From Pseudomonadota bacterium (GTDB taxonomy: Bacteria > Desulfobacterota > Desulfobacteria > Desulfobacterales > Desulfolunaceae), in contig JAHIRD010000038.1 in assembly GCA_018818835.1 (NCBI GenBank), positions 1 to 55,480 of the forward strand: a stretch of DNA of 55,480 nt, in the 5' to 3' direction. The translations under genes were made by a program, and so were the position numbers. Below, piece after piece: positions 17,041 to 25,317 of this stretch. How positions within the stretch are numbered: position 1 is the stretch's first letter; the number at the start of each line of letters is the position of its first letter. Under the pieces are notes generated by a model that saw nothing but the letters and a program-made list of their open reading frames with translations, did not search any database and was not told the origin of the DNA.

Positions 17041-17210
17041 TCGATCCGCTCGTTTGTCATGGGCCGAAGCCGTAGTCGAAAGGATTGTCCGGGAACAGGC
17101 CCCGTTTCGTAAATCTTCAAGGGCCGTAATGTATCACAGATGCTCATCATTGTTCAATACATAACCCTCTTATTCCAAAAGCATAAATACCTGTGATCAG
17201 GAACCCTTGT

Positions 17211-17239
17211 TTGACTTTTCCCATGAAAATTTCTATAAT
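17211..17239 (+). promoter_or_regulatory. Sigma-70-type promoter of the hybrid histidine kinase
   Basis: TTGACT (17211-17216), a 17-bp spacer and the consensus TATAAT (17234-17239). It gives a leader of about 120 nt before the kinase start. The remaining divergent gap (17041-17210) shows no other clear feature. Confidence 0.7.
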
Positions 17240-17365
17240 TACGCACACGTTTCAAATTCCATGGGGTCACACGTTTATTTCTGTTTAAACCTTTGCCGAA
17301 CAACACACGATTATTTTAAGTATCCTTGTTTTTGTCACTCTACTTCGTTCAATTGAAGGATGTCT

Positions 17366-19426
17366 ATGCCTGACACGAATGTCCTTTTAACCCAAGAACA
17401 AAAAATCCGTGAACTTGAGGCGGAAAGGGATCTCTACAAACAAAGAGAGGAACGATACAGAGCCATCCTTGAAGGCATCGAAGACGGCTATTATGAAGTG
17501 GATTTACAGGGAAATACGACCTTTTTTAATGATTCTTATCTTTTACTTCTTGGGTATTCGGCCCAGGAAATGATCACCATGAATTACAAAGATTACGTCT
17601 CAAAAGAGACTGCGGCGATGATATTTAAGACATTTAACCACGTCTACAGGACAGCCGTTCCAACCAAGGCCCTGGACTGGCCCTTGATTCGCAAAGACGG
17701 GTCAATATGTTATGTGGAGATTTCCGTTTCTCTGATGAAGGACGCACATGGCAAGGGCATCGGTTTCAGGGGCATCATGCGGGATATTTCAAAACGAAAA
17801 ACCGTTGAAGAGCACCTCCGAAAGGCCATGATCAAAGCCGAAGAGGCCAATATTGCCAAAAACGAATTCCTGGCCAATATGAGTCATGAGATCAGAACCC
17901 CCATGAATGCGGTCATCGGATTCTGTGACATTCTTATGGATACCCCTCTTACGGAGAACCAGCAGGATTATACGGATTGCATTCGTAAAAACGGTGAAAT
18001 ACTCCTTTATCTTCTCAGCGATATACTGGATTTTTCAAAAATTGAATCAGGGGAATACGACTTCGAAACCATTGATTTTGACCCTGAATTGATTATTTAC
18101 GATGTATTCGACCTGATCAGGCACAAAATCGGGGACAAGGACATTGAACTTTTATGCCGCATCGACGATAACCTGCCACCCCTGGTCAATGGAGACCCGA
18201 CCCGCTTACGACAGATTCTCACAAACCTCATCGACAATGCAGCAAAGTTTACATCCCAGGGAGAAATTGAACTTTCTCTCGATCTTGTGGCAATCACCAA
18301 TAATAAATTTGATCTTCATGTTAAGGTCCGTGACTCGGGTATCGGGATACGTCCTGAACAGGTGAAACTCATTTTCGAACCGTTCAGGCAAGCGGATGGA
18401 TCAACCACTCGGAAATACGGTGGAACCGGACTTGGACTGTCCATTTGCAAAAAACTTTCACAGGCCATGGGTGGTAACATCTGGGCTGAAAGCACCTGGG
18501 GTTCAGGGACCACCTTCAACCTGGCCCTTTCCTTTGGCAAGGCCAGGGAAGACCATGTCCAGATACCCCATTTTGTGTCCATTTCCGGAAAAAACATTTT
18601 AATTGTGGATGACAACAGCACCAACCTCACAATCTTAAAATACCTCCTTGAAAAAGAAGGCATGCGGGTCACGGCCCTTGATAAAAGCACAGATACACTG
18701 GCTGTGATGGAGGAAGCCACCAAAAAGAAAGACCCCTTTGATCTGGCCATCATTGACATTCAAATGCCCGATATGAGCGGCTTCCAGCTCGCATCGCTGA
18801 TTAAATTATCAAAAGGTCCAAACAGTTCCGTTCCCTTGCTGGCCCTGTCCTCCCTCATGGAAAAGGAAGCCTCGGCCTGCCATAGGTCCGGGTTCGACGG
18901 CTTTCTCAGTAAACCCGTCAACCGGTTGAAACTCTACAGGATGATCGAAGGGCTCCTTAGCAAGGGTCAGGTTCGGAAAAAAAAGAAAGACGACTCAAAA
19001 GACGCCTTGTTAACCCAGTATTCCATCCGTGAAAACCTTAAACACTCCATTCGGATTCTCCTTGCCGAAGATAACCCGGTGAACCAGAAAATGGCCACGA
19101 TCCTTTTAACAAAAGCAGGCTACCACGTGGACATAGCCGCAACAGGCAAAGAAGCTGTTGAAAAATTCACAAAGGCTCCCTCCTGTTTCGACGTGATTTT
19201 CATGGATATCCAGATGCCTGAGTTAGATGGCCTGAAAGCCACACGCATGATTCGCGAACAAGGATTCCACACGATTCCCATTATCGCCATGACAGCAAAC
19301 GCCATGAAAGGTGACAGGGAAAAATGCCTTGGGGCAGGCATGAACGACTATATAGCAAAACCCATACGTCGTGAAAAAGTGTTTGAAATACTCGAAAAAT
19401 GGTGTTTCAGACTCAGGGTTTCTTAA
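17366..19426 (+). CDS. PAS-containing hybrid sensor histidine kinase with two receiver domains
   Basis: About 686 residues and soluble: no membrane segments are visible. Layout: N-terminal coiled coil, PAS domain with PAC tail (about 28-150), HisKA with H-box FLANMSHEIRTPMNAVIGF, HATPase with DSGIGI and GTGLGLSI, then two receiver domains. The first receiver has its acceptor Asp in IIDIQMPDMSGF, the second in FMDIQMPELDGL, and both keep the C-terminal Lys (LSKPVN, IAKPIR). No HPt or output domain is present, so phosphate would have to pass to a separate protein. The start at 17366 is preferred over 17360, since AAGGA is 5 nt before it. Its end overlaps the convergent AsmA-like gene by 14 bp. 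Confidence 0.93.
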   Translation: MPDTNVLLTQEQKIRELEAERDLYKQREERYRAILEGIEDGYYEVDLQGNTTFFNDSYLLLLGYSAQEMITMNYKDYVSKETAAMIFKTFNHVYRTAVPTKALDWPLIRKDGSICYVEISVSLMKDAHGKGIGFRGIMRDISKRKTVEEHLRKAMIKAEEANIAKNEFLANMSHEIRTPMNAVIGFCDILMDTPLTENQQDYTDCIRKNGEILLYLLSDILDFSKIESGEYDFETIDFDPELIIYDVFDLIRHKIGDKDIELLCRIDDNLPPLVNGDPTRLRQILTNLIDNAAKFTSQGEIELSLDLVAITNNKFDLHVKVRDSGIGIRPEQVKLIFEPFRQADGSTTRKYGGTGLGLSICKKLSQAMGGNIWAESTWGSGTTFNLALSFGKAREDHVQIPHFVSISGKNILIVDDNSTNLTILKYLLEKEGMRVTALDKSTDTLAVMEEATKKKDPFDLAIIDIQMPDMSGFQLASLIKLSKGPNSSVPLLALSSLMEKEASACHRSGFDGFLSKPVNRLKLYRMIEGLLSKGQVRKKKKDDSKDALLTQYSIRENLKHSIRILLAEDNPVNQKMATILLTKAGYHVDIAATGKEAVEKFTKAPSCFDVIFMDIQMPELDGLKATRMIREQGFHTIPIIAMTANAMKGDREKCLGAGMNDYIAKPIRREKVFEILEKWCFRLRVS

Positions 19427-22400
19427 CTGACGTTGTGGGTTTATGGTTTCCGTTAACCAGCTCATAGGACAGTTCAAAGGGTAATTTGAATGTATAGACA
19501 AAGGCATCGAGAATCCCCGATGACATGGCCGAGATGGGTTTGGGCAGAATCCGGGTCCTGGGATCATCCAGGTGGCCCTCCACCTTCACCGGCACGGACA
19601 GGATGCTTTTATTTTTCCCCCCCAGAATCTTCCCGATCACGGGAATGTAGCCCACCAGACTGTCCACGGTTTTAAAGGGAGATGCCAGGACAAGAAGGTC
19701 CAGGGACTTGTTTTCCAAATCAATATACCCGTTTCCGAATAAATTGATTCCAGCCCCGATAACCTGGGCCCGGGTCACGTGAATGTTGTTCCCTGCAATG
19801 GTCCCTGTGATGTCAATGGAATCGTATCTGAAGCCATCGGCCATGAAATTCTTGACCGGATTGGCGGAAAACAGCTCTGTCAGATCAAGCAGGGACAGAA
19901 TCTTGGACATGATTATTGCTTTATGGACAACACCGTTGGTGGCCCTGAGAGTGAACGAGCCATGGGCAATCATGCTGGGAGTTCCTTTGAATGATCCATC
20001 AAAGGACAGATCCCCGCTGATCTGGTCGGTGCTGATCCCCAGGCAGCCGAACAGATCCTTTAAGGAAAGTGTTTTATTATTTTCCGTATTCAGATGAATA
20101 TCCATGCCCAGTTCAGGCAGGTTCACCTGGCCTGCCCCATGAACACCGCAAGCGTTCCCGGAGGCAATGGTCAACCTGGATTTCCCGGCAGGCAAAAAGG
20201 TGATTTTCCCTTTTATACCGGGAAAGGTCACACGGTCCAAAAACGTGCTTTTTGTGGATTGTGGACGGGAAAATGACAGGTCGCTCAGGTCATATGTCAC
20301 AGAATCTGTTTTACCTGTCATGGAGCCATGGGACAGGCTCACATCCCCGTGTGCTCCCAGATTCAGTTTTAGCCCTGAGATGTCCGCCCCACCGTCCAGG
20401 TGAATAATTCCTTGACTGTCAAGGGGATACGCCAGGTCAAACGCACCTTCAATATCAACCACCGGATGATTGTTTTGTTCAAACATGCTATCCAGGGTCC
20501 GGGCTTTGAGCCTGCCCTTAAATCCCGCCATAAGTTTTTCGGTCCCTTGTTTTTTGGGTATGGTGGCCGTGAATTCCGCCCTATCCTGACCATCGTCAAT
20601 GGAAAGCTGTTTCACCTGAATTTTATCCGTGGAAATATCCACATCGGCATGTGTAAGGATCTGGCGGCCCTGCTCATTTTTATGACGAATCATCCCCGAA
20701 AGTGTCAGGGTGTTCTTGTTCCAGCCCATGGACAGGGGAGATACATCACACGGCAACTTCGGAAAAAGGGGCTCGGGAATCCAGCCTTGCTTTTTAAGCC
20801 AGTGTTCGGAAGACGGGATCACCGTCCCGTAAACGCTCACGTCCCAGGAGGGATCTTTTCCCAGGGGATCATCCACTGTGCCTGACAGTGTCAGTGTCTG
20901 TTCGCCCATGCGGGCGGTCAAAACCCTGGCACTGATCTTTTCCTTTGAAACAGATAGTCCCGGAATGATCAATGACAGGGACTGGGGTAGCCGGGGGGAG
21001 TCAAGGCTCACACCGGTGGAGGAAACCATGCCCTGCCATGAAAGGGTGTCCGGCTGATTTATATAGCCCTTCACACTGAAATCATGAATATCAAGGGGAC
21101 CTGCCAAATTCGACATCAGGGATTGAACCCTGGGGCCCATGTTCTTGTCCAATAAAAGATGATGATACACATTGGAGCTGTCCATGGACGCATCAAGACG
21201 TTTCACAGTTAGAAAAAAACCCTTTTCCCAGATGATAGAACCCGATGTGCCACGAATCACATGGGGGCCCAATTTTCCCCCAAGGTTTTTCCAAAAAAGA
21301 GATTCAGGCCCTATCTCAAAGGCTCCGCCAAGAATCTCCACAGGTTCCTGGATCCGCGTGTAAAAGAACGATGCCAAAAGGGACCTGACCGAAAGATGGG
21401 CCTTGATATCATGGAGGTCCTCCCCAAGTTTGAGATGGACAACCGCCTTCCCCTTAAGGCCCTCGACCATGGCCAGTTCCTGTTTCAACTCGGATCGTGG
21501 AATGAATTCATCCAGAACCCCGGGAAGTTCGGACAGATCTGCGTCCAGATCAACATCCAGACCAAATCGGGAATCGTTTTTTCCAAGGTTCAGTAAAAAG
21601 GCTCCGTTTTGACCCGACGACTTGCCTAAAGATAGAGAGAGATGCCTTCCTGTCAGCAGCGAGTTTTCAATGCGGATATTGCCAGAGGCCTGGTCAAAAA
21701 GCAGTTTTGTTTTAGGGATATGGATGGTGGCCGTTTTCAGGTCAGCATCCACAATCATCCGGTTCAGGTCCGACCATTGGGAGGTATTCCCCTTGAAACG
21801 GAATTCCCCTGCCGTGATATGCCCGGCACGAACAATATCCCCGCAGACCAGGTCAATGGTTTTATTGGTTTTAAAAAGACTTAGAAGAATGCCACGAATT
21901 GGGTCAATTTTCACATCCTTTAAACGGACGGAAAGATCCCACAACAATTCACTGCCCGGAACAGGTTCAAGAAAGAGGTCCAAAACGCATTCGTCCATAT
22001 AAGGGGACTGGAAGCTGCCGCTGACGTGTAACCCTTGCCGGGTTGATGAAAAGGTCAGTCCAATGTCAGACACAGTCAGAGCCGGTATGGTTTTTTCGGG
22101 TGAAGAAAGGGAGCTGTCCAAGGGCAGGGTCACCCGCCCCTTTTCCACGGTCAGGATGATGTTTGGAAAAGAAAAGGACTTTTTCCGGGTTTCGTCTTTT
22201 TGAGGTTTCTTGCTTATCAAGTCCCCAAGAGCATCCAGGGATCTGACCTTAATATCAGGGTTTATAATCCGAAGCGAACCGATCTGAAGGTCCCCCTTAA
22301 ACAAAGCCTCCATATCAGGATATACTTCCATTTCCCCAATCCTGAGCTCACCGGCAGCATGCCCCATACGTGAGGACAGCACAGAAACATGGGGCTGGGG

Positions 22401-22583
22401 GAACCAGTTCCAGGAAAGTCGACCTATGCTGGATTCAAGTGCCCCGGCTTGACGAATTTTTACCTCAACCTTATCACTGAAAAAACGGAGATTCACCAGA
22501 TAAGGGGCACAAAAAACAATGAGTACAAGTCCCAGAAAAGCCCATAGTATTTTTTTCCGATTTTTCATGAAACTGTGGACCAT
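19413..22583 (-). CDS. AsmA-like (AsmA/TamB/YhdP superfamily) envelope protein
   Basis: A 1056-residue protein with one N-terminal membrane anchor (about 12-30, KILWAFLGLVLIVFCAPYLV) and a very long periplasmic part built of short amphipathic beta strands. The C-terminal block (about 930-1035) with YDSIDITGTIAGNNIHV and LVLASPFKTVDSLVGYIPVIGKILGG is the conserved AsmA/DUF3971-type end. Such proteins form long hydrophobic grooves and are linked to phospholipid transport between the membranes. AAAGGACAGG precedes the ATG at 22583. It is a single gene, with a 14-bp tail-to-tail overlap with the hybrid kinase gene. The window also holds a full Mla lipid system, so two lipid-transfer routes are encoded. 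Confidence 0.85.
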   Translation of the reverse strand: MVHSFMKNRKKILWAFLGLVLIVFCAPYLVNLRFFSDKVEVKIRQAGALESSIGRLSWNWFPQPHVSVLSSRMGHAAGELRIGEMEVYPDMEALFKGDLQIGSLRIINPDIKVRSLDALGDLISKKPQKDETRKKSFSFPNIILTVEKGRVTLPLDSSLSSPEKTIPALTVSDIGLTFSSTRQGLHVSGSFQSPYMDECVLDLFLEPVPGSELLWDLSVRLKDVKIDPIRGILLSLFKTNKTIDLVCGDIVRAGHITAGEFRFKGNTSQWSDLNRMIVDADLKTATIHIPKTKLLFDQASGNIRIENSLLTGRHLSLSLGKSSGQNGAFLLNLGKNDSRFGLDVDLDADLSELPGVLDEFIPRSELKQELAMVEGLKGKAVVHLKLGEDLHDIKAHLSVRSLLASFFYTRIQEPVEILGGAFEIGPESLFWKNLGGKLGPHVIRGTSGSIIWEKGFFLTVKRLDASMDSSNVYHHLLLDKNMGPRVQSLMSNLAGPLDIHDFSVKGYINQPDTLSWQGMVSSTGVSLDSPRLPQSLSLIIPGLSVSKEKISARVLTARMGEQTLTLSGTVDDPLGKDPSWDVSVYGTVIPSSEHWLKKQGWIPEPLFPKLPCDVSPLSMGWNKNTLTLSGMIRHKNEQGRQILTHADVDISTDKIQVKQLSIDDGQDRAEFTATIPKKQGTEKLMAGFKGRLKARTLDSMFEQNNHPVVDIEGAFDLAYPLDSQGIIHLDGGADISGLKLNLGAHGDVSLSHGSMTGKTDSVTYDLSDLSFSRPQSTKSTFLDRVTFPGIKGKITFLPAGKSRLTIASGNACGVHGAGQVNLPELGMDIHLNTENNKTLSLKDLFGCLGISTDQISGDLSFDGSFKGTPSMIAHGSFTLRATNGVVHKAIIMSKILSLLDLTELFSANPVKNFMADGFRYDSIDITGTIAGNNIHVTRAQVIGAGINLFGNGYIDLENKSLDLLVLASPFKTVDSLVGYIPVIGKILGGKNKSILSVPVKVEGHLDDPRTRILPKPISAMSSGILDAFVYTFKLPFELSYELVNGNHKPTTSVKKP

Positions 22584-22835
22584 TTACGCCTGTCCTTTTT
22601 GATGACGCTCCCAATAACGGTGTCCATGAGACTTCTTTAATGGCTCGTATAACAGTGTTGAGCCAGCCGGGAACGTTTTTTTAAACCTCTGCAGAGCCAA
22701 TCTATGCGTCTTCCATACGTGTCATGATTGATGAACATATCCTGACAGTCAACGAAATGTGACAGGATATTAGCATGAAGCAGGTTATAACTAAAAGTGT
22801 TTTCACATATCATTCATCATCGCTGAAAAAAAGAT

Positions 22836-22863
22836 TTGACATTTGTCTGTCATGGGCTATATT
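22836..22863 (+). promoter_or_regulatory. Promoter of the arsR-type gene with candidate operator
   Basis: TTGACA (22836-22841), a 16-bp spacer and TATATT (22858-22863). The half-sites GACA-TT-TGTC at 22838-22847 overlap the -35. The same core, GACA-N2-TGTC, recurs in front of the nitroreductase gene, which suggests autoregulation. Confidence 0.6.
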
Positions 22864-22906
22864 AATTCGAAAGTTATCAAAGTATAAAATAAACGGAATT
22901 GGAATT

Positions 22907-23212
22907 ATGGACACGGCGCAGTTGTCAAAAATCATGAAGGCCCTTTCAAATCAGAACCGGCTTGAGCTATACCTGGAAATTGCAAAAACTCATGAGGCGG
23001 GTTTCAAGGCCGGAAAGGGCTGTTTTATTTCCGATATTGCATGTTCCTTTACCATTGGAGCGCCCACCATGTCCCATCATTTAAAGGAGCTGAGCAATGC
23101 GGGCCTCATCACCACCGAGCGCCAGGGTAAATTTCTGATTGCCCGTATCGTTGAAAAAACCATTGCCGAGGTGAGAGAAATTCTCAATCTGGACCTGGGA
23201 ATCCTGCACTGA
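22907..23212 (+). CDS. ArsR-family winged-helix repressor
   Basis: About 101 residues. The ArsR fold is clear: IMKALSNQNRLELYLEI opens the DNA-binding domain, and APTMSHHLKELSNAGLITTERQGKFL is the recognition helix and wing, spanning about residues 51-76. A Cys sits at CFISDIACSF, but the ELCVCDL metal motif of classic ArsR is not present, so the signal is unknown. The open frame continues 44 codons upstream, but a strong promoter lies inside that stretch and the family homology begins at the ATG 22907. It precedes and probably controls the nitroreductase/flavodoxin pair. Confidence 0.9.
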   Translation: MDTAQLSKIMKALSNQNRLELYLEIAKTHEAGFKAGKGCFISDIACSFTIGAPTMSHHLKELSNAGLITTERQGKFLIARIVEKTIAEVREILNLDLGILH

Positions 23213-23270
23213 GAACAAGCCATGGTAAATCCATGGGACTATAGATCATGTCTAAATTGCGGACAAACAC

Positions 23271-23286
23271 TTCGACACTTGTCGAA
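23271..23286. promoter_or_regulatory. Palindromic operator before the nitroreductase gene
   Basis: TTCGACA-CT-TGTCGAA is a perfect 7-bp inverted repeat lying between the arsR-type gene and the nitroreductase. A possible -10 (TATAAA, 23289-23294) follows; no good -35 is seen. It shares GACA-N2-TGTC with the arsR promoter. Confidence 0.55.
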
Positions 23287-23321
23287 TTTATAAACATTTA
23301 AATACAACACAGGAGTCTTGT

Positions 23322-24194
23322 ATGATGACACAACCACCTGCACATGAGCTGATCCAGAAAAGGGTCTCATGCCGGAGTTACACGGGAGAGACCCTTGAAC
23401 ACGGCCTTCGAGAGGCGATGGACACGGTTGTATCCACTGAAGGCCCGGGCCTGTTCGGCAGCAACCTGCGGTTCAAACTTGCCACGGCAGCCCCTAATGA
23501 TACAGACAGCCTTAAAGGGCTGGGGACCTATGGATTTATCAAAGGGGCCTCGGCTTTTATCATCGGGGCCGTGGCCCCGTCTGAAAAAAACCTGGAAGAT
23601 TATGGCTATGCCATGGAAAAAATCATCCTCCATGCCACCGGCCTTGGCCTGGGAACATGCTGGCTGGGAGGAAGCTTTGATAGAAGCCGTTTTGCCCAAA
23701 AAATAAACTGCAAACCGGATGAGCGTGTTCCGGCTGTGGCGGCCCTGGGCCACAAGGCTGACAAACGAAGGCTCTTTGATAAAACAGTTCGACTGATTGC
23801 ACGATCCACCAAACGAAAAGCATTTCAGGAACTGTTCTTTGACCGGGATTTCGGGCGCCCCCTTGCCCCTGACCAGTGTGGCCCCTTTGCCTTGCCCCTT
23901 GACATGGTCAGACTGGGCCCTTCCGCATCAAACAAACAACCCTGGCGAATCATCCGGGATGCGGATCCGAATGTGTTCCACCTCTTCCTTGAACGTACAA
24001 AAAACTATTATGAAAACAACCGGCGCATGTTCGGATTGATGGATATCCAGAGAATCGACATGGGCATTGCCATGTGTCATTTCGACATGGCCTGCAAGGA
24101 TGCGGACATCCCCGGAGCCTGGAAAATTGATCCGCCCACGGGATTGAACCTTCCCCGCAGGGCCAGCTATGTTTCCACCTGGGGGGCGGCCTGA
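23322..24194 (+). CDS. Nitroreductase-family protein (TM1586-like)
   Basis: A 290-residue flavoprotein resembling the putative-nitroreductase TM1586 group, in which two nitroreductase-like halves lie in one chain. Visible family features are the N-terminal RVSCRSYTGE, the central TGLGLGTCWLGG (about 106-117), the RLGPSASNKQPWRI motif that in this superfamily contacts FMN (about 198-211), and GIAMCHFDMACKDA. The substrate is unknown. It has no signal peptide and should be cytoplasmic. A Shine-Dalgarno AGGAG lies upstream. Its stop overlaps the next ATG by 1 nt (TGATG), so it forms a two-gene unit with the Tat flavodoxin-ferredoxin. A palindrome shared with the arsR promoter lies just before it. 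Confidence 0.88.
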   Translation: MMTQPPAHELIQKRVSCRSYTGETLEHGLREAMDTVVSTEGPGLFGSNLRFKLATAAPNDTDSLKGLGTYGFIKGASAFIIGAVAPSEKNLEDYGYAMEKIILHATGLGLGTCWLGGSFDRSRFAQKINCKPDERVPAVAALGHKADKRRLFDKTVRLIARSTKRKAFQELFFDRDFGRPLAPDQCGPFALPLDMVRLGPSASNKQPWRIIRDADPNVFHLFLERTKNYYENNRRMFGLMDIQRIDMGIAMCHFDMACKDADIPGAWKIDPPTGLNLPRRASYVSTWGAA

Positions 24195-25174
24195 TGAAGA
24201 CAAACAGCCTGGACTCCTCAGGAGAAACCAGACGTTCCTTTATCATCAGAGGTACGGCTTCCATAGCGGCCCTTTCATTACCCCTTATTGGAATCCCAAG
24301 TCTCACAGTCTACGGAGGACAGATGATGACACCGCCAAAAAATGCCCTGGTGCTCTGGTACAGCCAGACCGGAAACACCCAACGATGCGGCCGCGTTATT
24401 GCACAAACACTTGAAGACAAAGGGATTTTGACCCGTGCCTCGGATTACAGGGATCTTGAGCCTTCGGATGTGTCAAACTATGACATGATTGTGGCCGGAT
24501 CACCGGTCTATTATTACGAGGTGCCATCCAATTTCAGACGCTGGCTTGCAACCATTCCATCCCTTGTCCAAAAACCCGTGGCATCCTTTGTCACCTTTGG
24601 CGGTGAAGGAGGAAACCAGTTCAACACGGCCCTGAGCCTTCTGGAACTGCTGGCTGACAAAGGGGGCATCCCCCTTTGCATGGACATGTTCGGCAACATG
24701 TCCACCTTTGCCATCACATGGTCCACAGGCAATGTAAACCGGGTTCTCAAGCACAGTCACAAGCCTGATTGTGAATCTTTCAAGCGCATCCGTCATTTTG
24801 CCGAGTCCCTCACAGAAGCTGCCAGTGAGGAACGGCCCCATGTGTTCCACAAAAAAACGGATTTCAGGGAATGGATTAAAGGGGGGCCCTCCATCTGGGG
24901 CACCAAACTGATGATCAACCAGCACACCATCGACAAATCCCTGTGTGTGGAATGTGGGATCTGTACAGATCAATGCCCGACTTCCGCCATTGATCTGTCA
25001 ACAGGTGCCATCGACTCAAAGGCCTGCATTGCCTGCCTGGCCTGTGTGAACAATTGCCCGGAACAGGCCGTTATCATGGAGTTCATGCACAAAAGGGTCT
25101 ACGGGTACAAAACATTTATCAAACAACAGGGCATACATATCCAAGAGCCCGATGAATGCCCGGCCAATGCCTGA
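24194..25174 (+). CDS. Tat-type flavodoxin/[4Fe-4S] ferredoxin fusion (EFR1-like)
   Basis: A 326-residue electron carrier. Residues 12-40 have a twin-arginine-type leader (TRRSFIIRG followed by a hydrophobic run), so export of the folded protein is predicted. A flavodoxin-like domain (about 50-205) starts with the phosphate loop YSQTGNTQRCG. Two [4Fe-4S] sites follow: C251, C254, C257, C261 and C278, C281, C284, C288. This is the EFR1 architecture, in which a flavodoxin passes electrons to ferredoxin clusters. It is coupled to the nitroreductase by a 1-nt overlap. The last dozen residues are antisense to the start of a decayed dehydrogenase gene, so the natural C-terminus may have been altered by a rearrangement. 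Confidence 0.88.
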   Translation: MKTNSLDSSGETRRSFIIRGTASIAALSLPLIGIPSLTVYGGQMMTPPKNALVLWYSQTGNTQRCGRVIAQTLEDKGILTRASDYRDLEPSDVSNYDMIVAGSPVYYYEVPSNFRRWLATIPSLVQKPVASFVTFGGEGGNQFNTALSLLELLADKGGIPLCMDMFGNMSTFAITWSTGNVNRVLKHSHKPDCESFKRIRHFAESLTEAASEERPHVFHKKTDFREWIKGGPSIWGTKLMINQHTIDKSLCVECGICTDQCPTSAIDLSTGAIDSKACIACLACVNNCPEQAVIMEFMHKRVYGYKTFIKQQGIHIQEPDECPANA

Positions 25175-25219
25175 CCCCGCGCCGGTCACAACAACGACTC
25201 TGTTTTTTATGGTGTTCAT
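25150..25219 (-). pseudogene. Remnant of a short-chain dehydrogenase gene (5' end only)
   Basis: Reading the minus strand from the ATG at 25219 gives MNTIKNRVVVVTGAGSGIGR, the typical first strand and TGxxxGIG cofactor loop of a classical SDR, with a possible ribosome site (CAGGGATG) before it. Homology stops within about 23 codons, where the frame runs antisense into the end of the flavodoxin-ferredoxin gene. Only the start of the gene survives, so I read it as the broken edge of a deletion or inversion. Confidence 0.65.
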
Positions 25220-25248
25220 CCCTGGCATATGACACGCCTTGTTTGACA

Positions 25249-25275
25249 GGGCAGACCTTTAAAAAAGGCCTGCCC
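25249..25275. terminator. Hairpin between convergent transcripts
   Basis: GGGCAGACCTTT (25249-25260) pairs with AAAGGCCTGCCC (25264-25275) with one mismatch. It lies between the nitroreductase operon and the minus-strand lyase gene. The T tract is weak, so its strength is uncertain. Confidence 0.5.
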
Positions 25276-25317
25276 GTTTCATCGTTTGATCATGCCTGCC
25301 CATGAAAAAACATCAGG

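Noticed and set aside
22775-22906. N-terminal extension of the ArsR protein
   Set aside because: A strong promoter (TTGACA-16-TATATT) lies inside this stretch and the family match begins only at 22907.
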